DNA of 27,948 nt from positions 1 through 27,948 of IMG/VR virus record IMGVR_UViG_3300030085_001229. The stretch is one strand, 5' to 3'. This document shows positions 6,740 to 13,054 of this stretch, piece by piece. The DNA comes from a virus. The notes beneath the pieces are model-generated. The model was not told where the DNA came from, did no database searches, and saw nothing but the letters and a program-made list of their open reading frames with translations. The position numbers were made by a program, and so were the translations under genes. Position 1 is the first letter of the stretch. Each line of letters opens with the position of its first letter.

Positions 6740-6865
6740 TTAGAACAAAAGAAAGATTGGATCAAGTGGTGTATTAACACCAATTCTGTGATTACCTTTC
6801 CACCACTCATAAGTTCCCCAACTTAGCATGATGGTTATGAAGATCGCAATCATTATTTTACCCAT
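6740..6865 (-). CDS. 41-aa hydrophobic mini-protein encoded inside the tmRNA intervening segment
   Basis: ATG at 6865 follows GGGG with a 5-base gap. The frame runs 41 codons to TAA at 6740, only 15 bases before the tmRNA coding piece begins. The product starts MGKIMIAIFITIMLSW, a single hydrophobic helix, followed by GTYEWWKGNHRIGVNTPLDP and IFLLF. Phage genomes of this type carry many such tiny membrane proteins. The segment is otherwise expected to be excised during tmRNA maturation, so translation would compete with processing or use the precursor. The ORF and its ribosome-binding site are visible; expression is not shown. Confidence 0.45.
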   Translation of the reverse strand: MGKIMIAIFITIMLSWGTYEWWKGNHRIGVNTPLDPIFLLF

Positions 6866-6883
6866 GTAAACCCCATGTGTTTT

Positions 6884-6947
6884 TGGTGGAGCTGATGGGT
6901 ACTGCCCCCATGTCCAGCCCAGCCTTTAACTCGTATCAACGAATTGT
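6884..6947 (-). ncRNA. ssrA: tmRNA acceptor piece
   Basis: The piece begins near 6947, a plausible start just below the TATAAATA box. It opens with a hairpin, AATTCGT/ACGAGTT (6945-6939 with 6934-6928, loop TGAT). After AAAGGCTGGGCT comes GGAC, then a T arm of five pairs, ATGGG/CCCAT, enclosing a 7-nt loop GGCAGTA, then C-AGCTCC-A-CCA. E. coli tmRNA has the same architecture (GGAC, T arm, CAGCTCCACCA). The loop departs from the usual UUC-purine consensus, which is odd. Ends are inferred from structure, not mapped. Confidence 0.85.
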
Positions 6948-6952
6948 AAGTA

Positions 6953-6984
6953 TATTTATATCATAACTTACATGGCATTGTCAA
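6953..6984 (-). promoter_or_regulatory. tmRNA promoter: TATAAATA late box with TTGACA upstream
   Basis: On the minus strand TATAAATA occupies 6960-6953, the exact T4 late-promoter consensus, about 6-13 bases before the predicted acceptor-piece start. TTGACA at 6984-6979 lies 18 bases upstream of TATAAA, so the same site also reads as a sigma-70 promoter. It overlaps the 3' end of the secreted-protein gene. Confidence 0.65.
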
Positions 6985-7411
6985 GTCTTATCTTTGTTCC
7001 TTGAATAATTTTTTCCATGCCTTTTAAATCTTTACCACTTGCAAGAACACACCCATATCCATTTTCATGTAATTCCACCACAGTGAATGCTTGTGTCTTT
7101 AAGTTTACTGATACAAATATTTTTACTTGAAACTCTTCATTACTAGTACGATCTACCATATCACCTAATCCGTTAATTATAGGTACTTGCGCCTGTACAC
7201 TAGATAGTTTTGATATTAGCATATCTGATCTTTCACACACCAATGGTCTTTCAATCATGAATGGAAAAGGTGGTGCTGAAAATTCTTCGTATTTATATTT
7301 GTTTTCAAGTTCTTTGTCTTTTGGTTCATAAAGAGGGCTTTCTGTAGCAATAGATTGACATGCAAAGAAAGCCACAAAAAGAACCACTAGTAGGTTAGTT
7401 AGTTTTTGCAC
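6968..7411 (-). CDS. Small secreted or membrane-anchored protein, function unknown
   Basis: I take GTG at 7411 as the start: AAGGAG lies 7 bases upstream, giving 147 residues that begin with a short charged end (QK) and a hydrophobic signal (LTNLLVVLFVAFFACQSIA). An ATG ten codons earlier has no comparable site and would put extra basic residues ahead of the signal. A Cys in FFACQ could suit a lipoprotein, although FAC is not an ideal lipobox. The mature part is mixed alpha/beta with three further Cys, ending in KLDN-like polar residues. The start overlaps the end of the nuclease gene by 17 bases. No family recognised; export is inferred from the N-terminus. Confidence 0.65.
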   Translation of the reverse strand: MQKLTNLLVVLFVAFFACQSIATESPLYEPKDKELENKYKYEEFSAPPFPFMIERPLVCERSDMLISKLSSVQAQVPIINGLGDMVDRTSNEEFQVKIFVSVNLKTQAFTVVELHENGYGCVLASGKDLKGMEKIIQGTKIRLDNAM

Positions 7412-8081
7412 TTTCTTGCTCCTTTTGAGTGAAGTCTGCAACTGCTTGCTCCAACAAAGGTAAATACTCTTCCTTATCTTTTACGAACTCTTGGACAGTT
7501 CCATCTTCGGTTACGACAAGTATTACCACTTGTTGCACTGGAATACTTGTTCTTTCTTCAAACATTTCAGCGTATGCTGAACCTTGAATGTAGTAGTTTT
7601 CGTTCCATGAATCACTTCGTTCTTTAGTAGAGGTCTTAAAATCAATAATTGATAATACACCATCATACTCTGCGATACAATCGACTCTGCCTGCCACCTT
7701 ATATTTATCAGAATATAACCCACACTCTTGTGATTTTATCATGTCAATTTTGCATAACGCCTCTTCGGCAAGTCGTGTGAATAGACAATAAGGCAGAAAA
7801 TCTTTTTTTGCTTTGTTTATATCAAACTCGTTATTTAGAAAGTCCTCACACATATGGTGAACTTTAGTTCCACGAGTCATTGCTTGTCGTGACACATGGT
7901 TTGCAACTTCGTTACCAACTCTTTTACGCCACTCAAATAGTGCCTCTTTATTTCTTACTGATAATACTGTGGTAATAGACGGATATTCGTTTCCGTCTGG
8001 TGTAAGATAAAATCTTTTCTTATCTATATTTTTTGTTTTAAGTTCTGGTAGTTCAACTGTATCATGATTAAATGTTTTCAT
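7395..8081 (-). CDS. RecB-like PD-(D/E)XK exonuclease
   Basis: The product has 228 residues. The nuclease core is visible: GTKVHHMCEDFL near 71-82 (the GxxxHxxxE helix of RecB-family nucleases), GRVDCIAEYDG with Asp134, and LSIIDFKTS with Asp147 and Lys149 forming the D...D-x-K active site, then a helix with YYIQGSAYAEMF (QxxxY motif). Proteins of this family degrade DNA from ends and in phages serve in recombination, DNA processing or host DNA breakdown. SITTVL at 35-40 is the usual phage-family N-terminus. It starts directly after the lysozyme gene's stop (1-base gap) and its end overlaps the secreted protein. Confidence 0.85.
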   Translation of the reverse strand: MKTFNHDTVELPELKTKNIDKKRFYLTPDGNEYPSITTVLSVRNKEALFEWRKRVGNEVANHVSRQAMTRGTKVHHMCEDFLNNEFDINKAKKDFLPYCLFTRLAEEALCKIDMIKSQECGLYSDKYKVAGRVDCIAEYDGVLSIIDFKTSTKERSDSWNENYYIQGSAYAEMFEERTSIPVQQVVILVVTEDGTVQEFVKDKEEYLPLLEQAVADFTQKEQESAKTN

Positions 8082-8082
8082 T

Positions 8083-8526
8083 TTAGGTTATACCTCGCAT
8101 CCTTTCTACTAATCTATCTGCTCTGTTTGTAACTTGACGATACCACCTACTGTCAACCATTTCATCTGCGGCCTTATTCCAATCTCTGGCATCTACTCCT
8201 GCCTTCATACCTTTAAATTTAGATAATCTTGGATAGCCCATATTGAACATCATGTTCGCAATGATTTGCTGACACTCCTCTGGTAAATCATCAAAGTCCT
8301 CATATAGTGATTCACAATCACTTATAACTGTTTCTAAATCTGACTCAAACGCTTGAATTACTCTATCGTCTGTAATCTCTGTTCCTACTTCCATGCCATA
8401 CTCTGGGTCACCTTCTATAATTAGATGGCCTATACCGAAAGTAGGCAAACCAAGATGATCAAGATATATCTCATGCTTGATACCCTCATCAATCTCTAGT
8501 TGTTTTCTTAATGCTACAATATCCAT
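8083..8526 (-). CDS. T4-type lysozyme (endolysin, GH24)
   Basis: The product has 147 residues from ATG 8526, which overlaps the phoH stop as TAATG. The frame is open upstream but the extra residues are read from the phoH coding region. RKQLEIDEGIKHEIYLDHLG, then LPTFGIGH, matches T4 lysozyme's RIDEGLRLKIYKD...TIGIGH. This places the catalytic triad at Glu14, Asp23 and Thr29 (T4 Glu11, Asp20, Thr26). The C-terminal lobe has MMFNMGYPRLSKFKGM and SRWYRQVTNRADRLVERMR, again as in T4. It cleaves the peptidoglycan glycan strand at lysis. No signal peptide is visible, so it needs a holin. It lies far from the spanin genes. Confidence 0.93.
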   Translation of the reverse strand: MDIVALRKQLEIDEGIKHEIYLDHLGLPTFGIGHLIIEGDPEYGMEVGTEITDDRVIQAFESDLETVISDCESLYEDFDDLPEECQQIIANMMFNMGYPRLSKFKGMKAGVDARDWNKAADEMVDSRWYRQVTNRADRLVERMRGIT

Positions 8527-9230
8527 TATTCCATCCCTATTCCTAGTTTTGTTTTTTGAATTAAGTAGTTTCTTACGAACCCACTTCTTACTATGTCGCC
8601 TATAGTAAACTCTGTACAATTAAATTCTTTCATCTCTTCTGCAATCCTTAGAAAATCCCAAAGTCCATTTCTCTCATGTGTCTTTAGTAAGTCTGATTGA
8701 CTAAAATCACCACAGAATGATATCTTAGAATCTTGTCCAAGTCTTGTTGTAATTGTGTCAAGTTCATGAAAATTTAAATTCTGGCATTCATCAACTATAA
8801 TTATTGCATTGTCAAAGGTCAATCCTCTCAAGAAAGATGTAGATAGAAAATATAGAGTTCCTTGATTTACTAACTTATCATACAACATTTGAAATGCTTG
8901 TTCATTTGGTTGTTCAAACATAAACTGAACCATATTAGAGTAAGGAACTTGATAGAGTGCAGACTTATCATTCTCATCGCCAGGCAAGAATCCAATCTCT
9001 CTTGTAGGTATCAAAGATCTAACTATAATAACTTTATCCCACTTTGTAGTGGTATCTAATACTTCTTGTAATGCAAGATACAATGATACGAATGTCTTAC
9101 CAGTTCCAGCAGCACCATACAAGAATTGTGATTGACCAGTTTTCCAACTTTCAAATACAACTTTTTGGTTATCTGTAACTGGTTTTATATTAACCAAGTG
9201 TTTACTTGTAATTTCTAATTTTTTACTCAT
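8526..9230 (-). CDS. phoH: PhoH-like P-loop ATPase
   Basis: The product has 234 residues. Walker A is GAAGTGKT (39-46), followed by IIVRSLIPTREIGFLPGD, a strongly conserved PhoH segment, and Walker B IIIVDECQN. A conserved Asp/Gln region, SFCGDFSQSDL, follows (sensor-like). PhoH-family ATPases are among the commonest genes of marine T4-like phages. E. coli PhoH is induced by phosphate starvation, and related proteins act as RNA helicase-like ATPases, but the phage role is unproven. ATGA-type overlap with the upstream methyltransferase and TAATG with lysozyme mean it is translated as part of one operon. Confidence 0.92.
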   Translation of the reverse strand: MSKKLEITSKHLVNIKPVTDNQKVVFESWKTGQSQFLYGAAGTGKTFVSLYLALQEVLDTTTKWDKVIIVRSLIPTREIGFLPGDENDKSALYQVPYSNMVQFMFEQPNEQAFQMLYDKLVNQGTLYFLSTSFLRGLTFDNAIIIVDECQNLNFHELDTITTRLGQDSKISFCGDFSQSDLLKTHERNGLWDFLRIAEEMKEFNCTEFTIGDIVRSGFVRNYLIQKTKLGIGME

Positions 9231-9799
9231 TTTCTACTCCACTTTGCATAATATCGCATAGGACTTTTTTCATTGTCGATTTCAAACTCTAACAAATCAA
9301 ACCCATACTTATCTACAAAATATTTATTACTCTCCAAATCCCAAGGAAAATATTTTACATTATTTGGTGTCCAATTATTAACACCCATATTTTTAATATC
9401 TTTTTTTTGAAGTTTCTTGCCAGTATTTTGTCTCCAAAAAATAGTGTCACCACCATTAGTTATTTTACTTAAATGTTCTATTTGCATTTCTACATATTCT
9501 TTACTGTAAAAATTTATACTACCCAAAGCCAGATAAGTATCAAACTCTTTATGTGGTGTGTAATCTTCAAATTTTATCATCTCATCTGCAGCTTCATTAT
9601 ATGGATCAATCCCATATAGATCATCAAAATATGGTTTCCACATATTTGTACCACAACCTATATCTAATACTTTTGCATCTCTAGGAATCTTTCTTAAAAG
9701 TTCAAATCCAGTGTATCTATATTTGTAATATAAACTTTGGACTCTTTTTTCTATGGTATGTCCTTCTTCTGACAAATGAAAGTTCTCTGGTTTATACAT
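9227..9799 (-). CDS. Class I SAM-dependent methyltransferase (first of three paralogues)
   Basis: I start at ATG 9799 (MYKPENFHLS, 190 residues). An upstream TTG eight codons earlier lies deeper in the preceding gene. Motif I is VLDIGCGTN, followed by MWKPYFDDLYGIDPYN with the acidic residue at the end of strand 2, as expected for SAM binding. FDTYLALGSINF is the motif IV-like strand. The C-terminus (KSPMRYYAKWSRK) is strand-rich. The GCGxNxxK signature recurs in the two methyltransferases at 10194 and 10874, so the three look like paralogues. Substrate unknown; no DNA-methylase NPPY motif is present, so protein, RNA, glycan or small molecule are all possible. Confidence 0.75.
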   Translation of the reverse strand: MYKPENFHLSEEGHTIEKRVQSLYYKYRYTGFELLRKIPRDAKVLDIGCGTNMWKPYFDDLYGIDPYNEAADEMIKFEDYTPHKEFDTYLALGSINFYSKEYVEMQIEHLSKITNGGDTIFWRQNTGKKLQKKDIKNMGVNNWTPNNVKYFPWDLESNKYFVDKYGFDLLEFEIDNEKSPMRYYAKWSRK

Positions 9800-10178
9800 C
9801 TTTATAAGTGTGTTTTTTCCCAACTACTTCTGTATTATTTAAATTATGTTTAGTTGATTTACTAACACCAACCCCTAATCTATTATCAATCTTTTGTCTT
9901 GCTTTCTTTTTCGCATTTGACTCACTATTACCATATCTCTCTGCAAGAGGTGAGTTTGGATGGGCCTCAGATATTCTCTGCATGTTTTCTTTCCATCCAC
10001 TATCCTCTTTATGTGTCATTCCTTGAACACCACTTACAATCGCAGGGGCAACCAGAACTTGTCTCACATCTGGATTATCTTCTAAATACTTTTCTTTTTC
10101 TGCAATAGTCATGAAGTCTGTCCAAAGTTGCATTTGGTCTCCACAACACTCCTCTCTTTTAAATGTATATGTCGGCAT
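9792..10178 (-). CDS. FmdB-like phage protein with degenerate zinc ribbon
   Basis: The product has 128 residues starting MPTYTFKREECCGDQ. MPTY(T/E)(F/Y) is the hallmark start of FmdB-type putative regulatory proteins and of a related family in T4-like phages, whose usual C-x-x-C ribbon is here reduced to adjacent Cys11-Cys12. The next helix (SMTIAE-like, EKEKYLEDNPDVRQVLVAPA) and the SGWKENMQRISEAHPNSPLA segment fit that phage family. The C-terminal part is Lys/Asn-rich. GGGAGA precedes the ATG. It sits between the first and second methyltransferase paralogues. The function is unknown. Confidence 0.65.
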   Translation of the reverse strand: MPTYTFKREECCGDQMQLWTDFMTIAEKEKYLEDNPDVRQVLVAPAIVSGVQGMTHKEDSGWKENMQRISEAHPNSPLAERYGNSESNAKKKARQKIDNRLGVGVSKSTKHNLNNTEVVGKKHTYKDV

Positions 10179-10193
10179 AATTTTCTCCCATGT

Positions 10194-10877
10194 TTATATA
10201 TGTGTCCATCGCCACACATATCTAGGATTCTTTATCAAATCCTCACCATCTTGACACATTCCTATACTTTCCCTATGTTCTGGCACTTGTTCTTGTATTC
10301 TCCAATGGTCTTTTGTCATCAATCTTGTATCCGTGATACCAATACCATCTATCTGTGTTTTAAAACCAACCTCATCACCCAACATTGTAATGTTCTCTTC
10401 ATTCCATATTGTTCTCTTACTATTTGCATGTAATATAGCAGTTCCATCTTTTTTTAGTAGATACTTTATTACTTTAATAACTCTTCTATTATATTCCCAA
10501 TCCTCTGGCGCATCTAGTTCATAAACTGACCATGGGCCAAAACAAAATACAAAGTCTGCAACATTAGGTTTGAAGATATCAGGCAAAGTATTTACATCTC
10601 TTTGTAAATCTACTTGTGGTAAATGTGTAAGGTCTACACCAATAACATTTCTTACAATCGGTTTGAAATAGTTAGCACCACACCCCAGATCAATAACTAA
10701 ATCTGGTTTATGTGCCGCTATCTCATTTGCTAACTTTTCACCAGAGAGAGTTCTGTATTTTGGTAGATTTTGTCTAGTAGCAAAATCCACTGGATTTGTA
10801 TATCTCTCTCTAACATCATCTATTTCTACACCACTAATATTTCTTTTTTGGTGTAGTCTGGAATCATAATCGTTCAT
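10194..10877 (-). CDS. Class I SAM-dependent methyltransferase (second paralogue)
   Basis: The product has 227 residues. Motif I LVIDLGCGANYFKP (about 62-75), then NVIGVDLTHLPQVDLQRDV with the acidic strand-2 end and a further Asp pair, and DFVFCFGPWSVYEL as the motif IV region, are the classic order of a class I methyltransferase. VIKYLLKKDGTAILHANS is the motif VI strand. The C-terminal region is Trp- and Arg-rich (KNPRYVWRWTHI). It overlaps the next upstream methyltransferase by 4 bases (ATGA). Compared with its neighbours it keeps GCGAN-x-FK, so common origin is likely. The substrate is not evident. Confidence 0.78.
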   Translation of the reverse strand: MNDYDSRLHQKRNISGVEIDDVRERYTNPVDFATRQNLPKYRTLSGEKLANEIAAHKPDLVIDLGCGANYFKPIVRNVIGVDLTHLPQVDLQRDVNTLPDIFKPNVADFVFCFGPWSVYELDAPEDWEYNRRVIKVIKYLLKKDGTAILHANSKRTIWNEENITMLGDEVGFKTQIDGIGITDTRLMTKDHWRIQEQVPEHRESIGMCQDGEDLIKNPRYVWRWTHI

Positions 10878-11677
10878 CGTGCCATCTCAAAGTGCATCCT
10901 TGGTCTTACCCTAGTTTCACCCTCAACATATTCGTCTTTATTAAATCTTCTATTCCACTCGTTCACCACAACCTCTTGTACATTTCCAGAGATTTTAAGT
11001 GGATCACATCTTGGATCTGTAACCACAGCATCTTCTGGCGCTTTAACACCCAACTGTGTATAGCCTGGCTTCTTCTCTACATTACTTGTAACACCATCAT
11101 AATACATTTGTAAATGTTCATCTGTCATCATACTTACATCTGTATGTTCTGCTTCTATGTTTATAACATCCATGTTAAATTCTTTTGCCCAGAAGTGAAC
11201 CTCATCAAATGTCCACTGATAATATGGATATCCTGCTTTCTTAGCTCTTTTATCATCGCCTGGCCCGCCTGGCCTTGCATGTCCAAATATCCTTGGTGCC
11301 ATCTTAGTAAAGATATCAAAGTTCATATACATATCTTCCATAGTTCCAAAGTTAAATGTTCCTACACAGTATATCATATCAAACTTTGGATGTTCTTTTA
11401 GATAAAAGTTTCTAACATTATCTACAATGTCAGGCCCAGTAGGATGTCCAAAGTCACGATACTCTAAAAGGTCAATACCAGTAAGCCCAGGGATGTGTTC
11501 TTTAAATTTATTTGCACCACAACCAACATCTAAAACTGTATTTGGTTTTACTTTTTCATTTATATACTTTACGCCTGGAGCTCCAGTGCAACTTCTATAC
11601 ATAGAAAAGTTTCTTAATACTGGATTAGAGAAATCTGAAAAGTGTCTTTTTAAATTACTTATTTCTGTTTTGTTCAT
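10874..11677 (-). CDS. Class I SAM-dependent methyltransferase (third paralogue)
   Basis: The product has 267 residues. TVLDVGCGANKFKEH is motif I, LTGIDLLEYRDFG carries the acidic strand-2 end, and FDMIYCVGTFNFGTMEDMYM is the motif IV region. A following segment, PRIFGHARPGGPGDDKRAKK, is a long charged loop not seen in the other two paralogues. The N-terminus (SNPVLRNFSMYRSCTGAPG-like) is also distinct and may shape substrate choice. GAGG precedes the ATG. Its 5' end overlaps the small coiled-coil gene by 23 bases. No target-recognition domain is visible. Confidence 0.78.
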   Translation of the reverse strand: MNKTEISNLKRHFSDFSNPVLRNFSMYRSCTGAPGVKYINEKVKPNTVLDVGCGANKFKEHIPGLTGIDLLEYRDFGHPTGPDIVDNVRNFYLKEHPKFDMIYCVGTFNFGTMEDMYMNFDIFTKMAPRIFGHARPGGPGDDKRAKKAGYPYYQWTFDEVHFWAKEFNMDVINIEAEHTDVSMMTDEHLQMYYDGVTSNVEKKPGYTQLGVKAPEDAVVTDPRCDPLKISGNVQEVVVNEWNRRFNKDEYVEGETRVRPRMHFEMAR

Positions 11678-11894
11678 CTACTACCTCATAATGTTCACCA
11701 GTGTTTCCATTTTGTCCTATGATGTCCACCCTTCTTGTATATTGATCTTCATCTCTTTCCCATTTTAGCATATTGTTTTCATCTACTAATTCTTTTATTC
11801 TTTTATATAAAGTATATTTTTCTTTTGTTAGTTGTGCAATCTCACGCCGATAGAGATCGGCCTGAGATATACCACTCTGGGATTTCTCTTCCAT
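11655..11894 (-). CDS. Small coiled-coil protein, function unknown
   Basis: The product has 79 residues. Residues 12-48 make one heptad-like coil (ADLYRREIAQLTKEKYTLYK, then RIKELVDENNMLKWERDED); the C-terminus is polar (NGNTGEHYEVVDEQNRNK). ATG 11894 is preceded by GAGAGGAAAG about 8 bases away, a good site, although this places the start 53 bases inside the end of the upstream gene. It overlaps the third methyltransferase by 23 bases. No recognised family. Confidence 0.65.
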   Translation of the reverse strand: MEEKSQSGISQADLYRREIAQLTKEKYTLYKRIKELVDENNMLKWERDEDQYTRRVDIIGQNGNTGEHYEVVDEQNRNK

Positions 11895-12408
11895 TTATCT
11901 TTCCTCTCCATGTTGCAAATCTTTTCTTCTCATTTATATAGTATTTACGATAGGCCCCAATGCTGTCACCAACAATCTTACAATAATCAGGCATCGCTTG
12001 TGGCATTGGTGTAAGTCCATCACGCTTTAAATTTTTAGGTGGTCTTTGTAACCATAACCAAGGTTTACTTGCACCATGTTGTTTACCATATCTATAAGTA
12101 AACTCTGCAAGTGTAGCAGTATACAAAGAAAATAAATGAAAATAATTTGCAGTAGTTTCTCTACACCACACTGCTGATGGATGATTGATATGTCCTGCTT
12201 TGTATAGATTATCTTCTCTGTCATCATCTAAACGCCACCTTTTAATTCTGCGATTATTTGCAGTTCTATCAATCCACATTGTACCATCTAATAATCTGTG
12301 TGCAGTAGAAAGTAACTGTGCATACTCAATAGGCATTTTAACGACATGTTTATCCAGATGCCACTTGGCACTCTGGATTGGATTCTCGTGTAAATAAAAT
12401 ATGTTCAT
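11842..12408 (-). CDS. Conserved viral protein with DKHVVKM motif, function unknown
   Basis: The product has 188 residues beginning MNIFYLHENPIQSAKWHLDK, then HVVKMPIEYAQLLSTAHRLL. I recall this H-x-DKHV-x-KM...E-x-AQ-(L/M)-L-x-TAH signature from uncharacterised proteins of T4-like marine phages and algal viruses. Further conserved-looking points are HINHPSAVWCRET and an aromatic stretch (NYFHLFSLY). The many invariant-type His, Lys, Glu and Trp residues suggest an enzyme, but I know no activity. ATG follows GGAGG with a good spacing. The promoter at 12429-12457 (TTGACT-N17-TATAAT) lies just upstream within the DUF4385 gene. Confidence 0.7.
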   Translation of the reverse strand: MNIFYLHENPIQSAKWHLDKHVVKMPIEYAQLLSTAHRLLDGTMWIDRTANNRRIKRWRLDDDREDNLYKAGHINHPSAVWCRETTANYFHLFSLYTATLAEFTYRYGKQHGASKPWLWLQRPPKNLKRDGLTPMPQAMPDYCKIVGDSIGAYRKYYINEKKRFATWRGKINGREIPEWYISGRSLSA

Positions 12409-12856
12409 TTTGCCTCCATTCTTTTCTCATTATAATATAAGTAGGGTCAGAAGTCAAGGATTTTCTATAGTACCTAAAAATCTTTGCAGACTCAGCTTTC
12501 TTGTTAGTCAATGCATCTTTTTCTTGTGGCCTAACATTACCCTCTGAATCATATTTCCTACCACTTCTATGATTTGCATATCTTCTTGCCCTTGTAAATC
12601 CCATCTCTAAAAATTTACGACACATATCCATACCGACAAAATCTTTTTTTTCTTTATAACTATTATAAAGATTGTATATTTTTACAGCACTTTCTTGTGC
12701 AATTTTAGGTGTTTTAAATCGCCAGTGTTTACATATAACATCTGTATATGGTCTAACTAGTAGCACACCTTGCTCACCACGACCAATCCTATATCTAGGA
12801 TCATTCGGTTTAAATAAAGTATTTTTATAATCTAAATCATAATCAAATTCAATCAT
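12350..12856 (-). CDS. DUF4385 family protein
   Basis: The product has 168 residues. MIEFDYDLDYK, YRIGRGEQGVLLVRPYT, HWRFKTPKIAQES, DFVGMDMCRKFLEMGFTRAR and RYANHRSGRKYD are the ordered conserved blocks I associate with DUF4385, a family of unknown function found in phages and some bacteria. It is rich in conserved Arg, Tyr and Trp. Its end overlaps the next gene by 59 bases and contains that gene's promoter. ATG is coupled to the previous gene's stop by one base (TAATG). The function cannot be deduced. Confidence 0.75.
   Translation of the reverse strand: MIEFDYDLDYKNTLFKPNDPRYRIGRGEQGVLLVRPYTDVICKHWRFKTPKIAQESAVKIYNLYNSYKEKKDFVGMDMCRKFLEMGFTRARRYANHRSGRKYDSEGNVRPQEKDALTNKKAESAKIFRYYRKSLTSDPTYIIMRKEWRQNEHILFTRESNPECQVASG
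12429..12457 (-). promoter_or_regulatory. Sigma-70-type promoter TTGACT-N17-TATAAT
   Basis: Minus strand: TTGACT at 12457-12452 and TATAAT at 12434-12429, with a 17-base spacer. The transcript would start about 10-15 bases above the ATG at 12408, whose GGAGG lies in between. The site is inside the 3' end of the DUF4385 coding region. It has the best -10 match of the promoter set in this window. Confidence 0.72.
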
Positions 12857-13053
12857 TACTTTTTAAGTACCCATATCACCTTTTCTGAACCATCTTCATA
12901 TTGCAAAGGTATTGCTGGAACATCTTGATTTCTATCTTTCCAATCATATTCCCATCTATAACCTTGTTCATATTGTTTATTTGCTGTTTTAAAAAAAGTG
13001 ATGTTATCGTATATGAACGAACCCATCACTGACACTATAAGTGTTTCTAACAT
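12856..13053 (-). CDS. Small protein with N-terminal hydrophobic helix
   Basis: The product has 65 residues beginning MLETLIVSVMGSFIYDNITF, a likely membrane anchor or uncleaved signal, followed by a polar domain with several aromatics (YEQGYRWEYDWKDRNQDVP). GGGAGA lies 6 bases before ATG 13053. Its stop touches the DUF4385 start, and only one base separates it from the SleB-like hydrolase gene. No recognised family. An envelope location would suit the neighbouring wall hydrolase, but that is inference. Confidence 0.65.
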   Translation of the reverse strand: MLETLIVSVMGSFIYDNITFFKTANKQYEQGYRWEYDWKDRNQDVPAIPLQYEDGSEKVIWVLKK

Positions 13054-13054
13054 G

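Larger units (their letters stand above)
6555..6947 (-). ncRNA. ssrA: Circularly permuted (two-piece) tmRNA gene
   Basis: On the minus strand the order is acceptor piece (6947-6884, ending in CCA), intervening segment (6883-6725), then coding piece (from GGGGCTGA at 6724 to about 6555). Acceptor-stem strands from the two pieces pair: GGGGCT (6724-6719) with AGCTCC (6893-6888), six pairs including a G3-U70 wobble, the alanine identity signal, followed by discriminator A and an encoded CCA. The reading frame from GCA at 6643 encodes ANDNFASVDYALAA and TAA, a tmRNA tag with the YALAA degron end. Order and features match split tmRNA genes of alphaproteobacteria, in which the intervening segment is removed. 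Its job is to rescue stalled ribosomes and tag the stalled peptide for proteolysis. The outer ends are estimates. Confidence 0.9.

Noticed and set aside
6584-6967. Gene for a conventional protein in this long gap
   Set aside because: Apart from the 41-codon frame, no frame is convincing. The stretch is explained by the split tmRNA.
8083-8619. Longer lysozyme reading frame starting at 8619
   Set aside because: The extra 31 residues are read from within the phoH coding region, and the family N-terminus and the TAATG junction support ATG 8526.
9808-11941. Several open frames on the + strand opposite the methyltransferase genes
   Set aside because: They are antisense to clearly coding minus-strand genes, lack ribosome-binding sites, and show biased compositions (Phe, Ser, Leu, Ile, Cys) typical of shadows.
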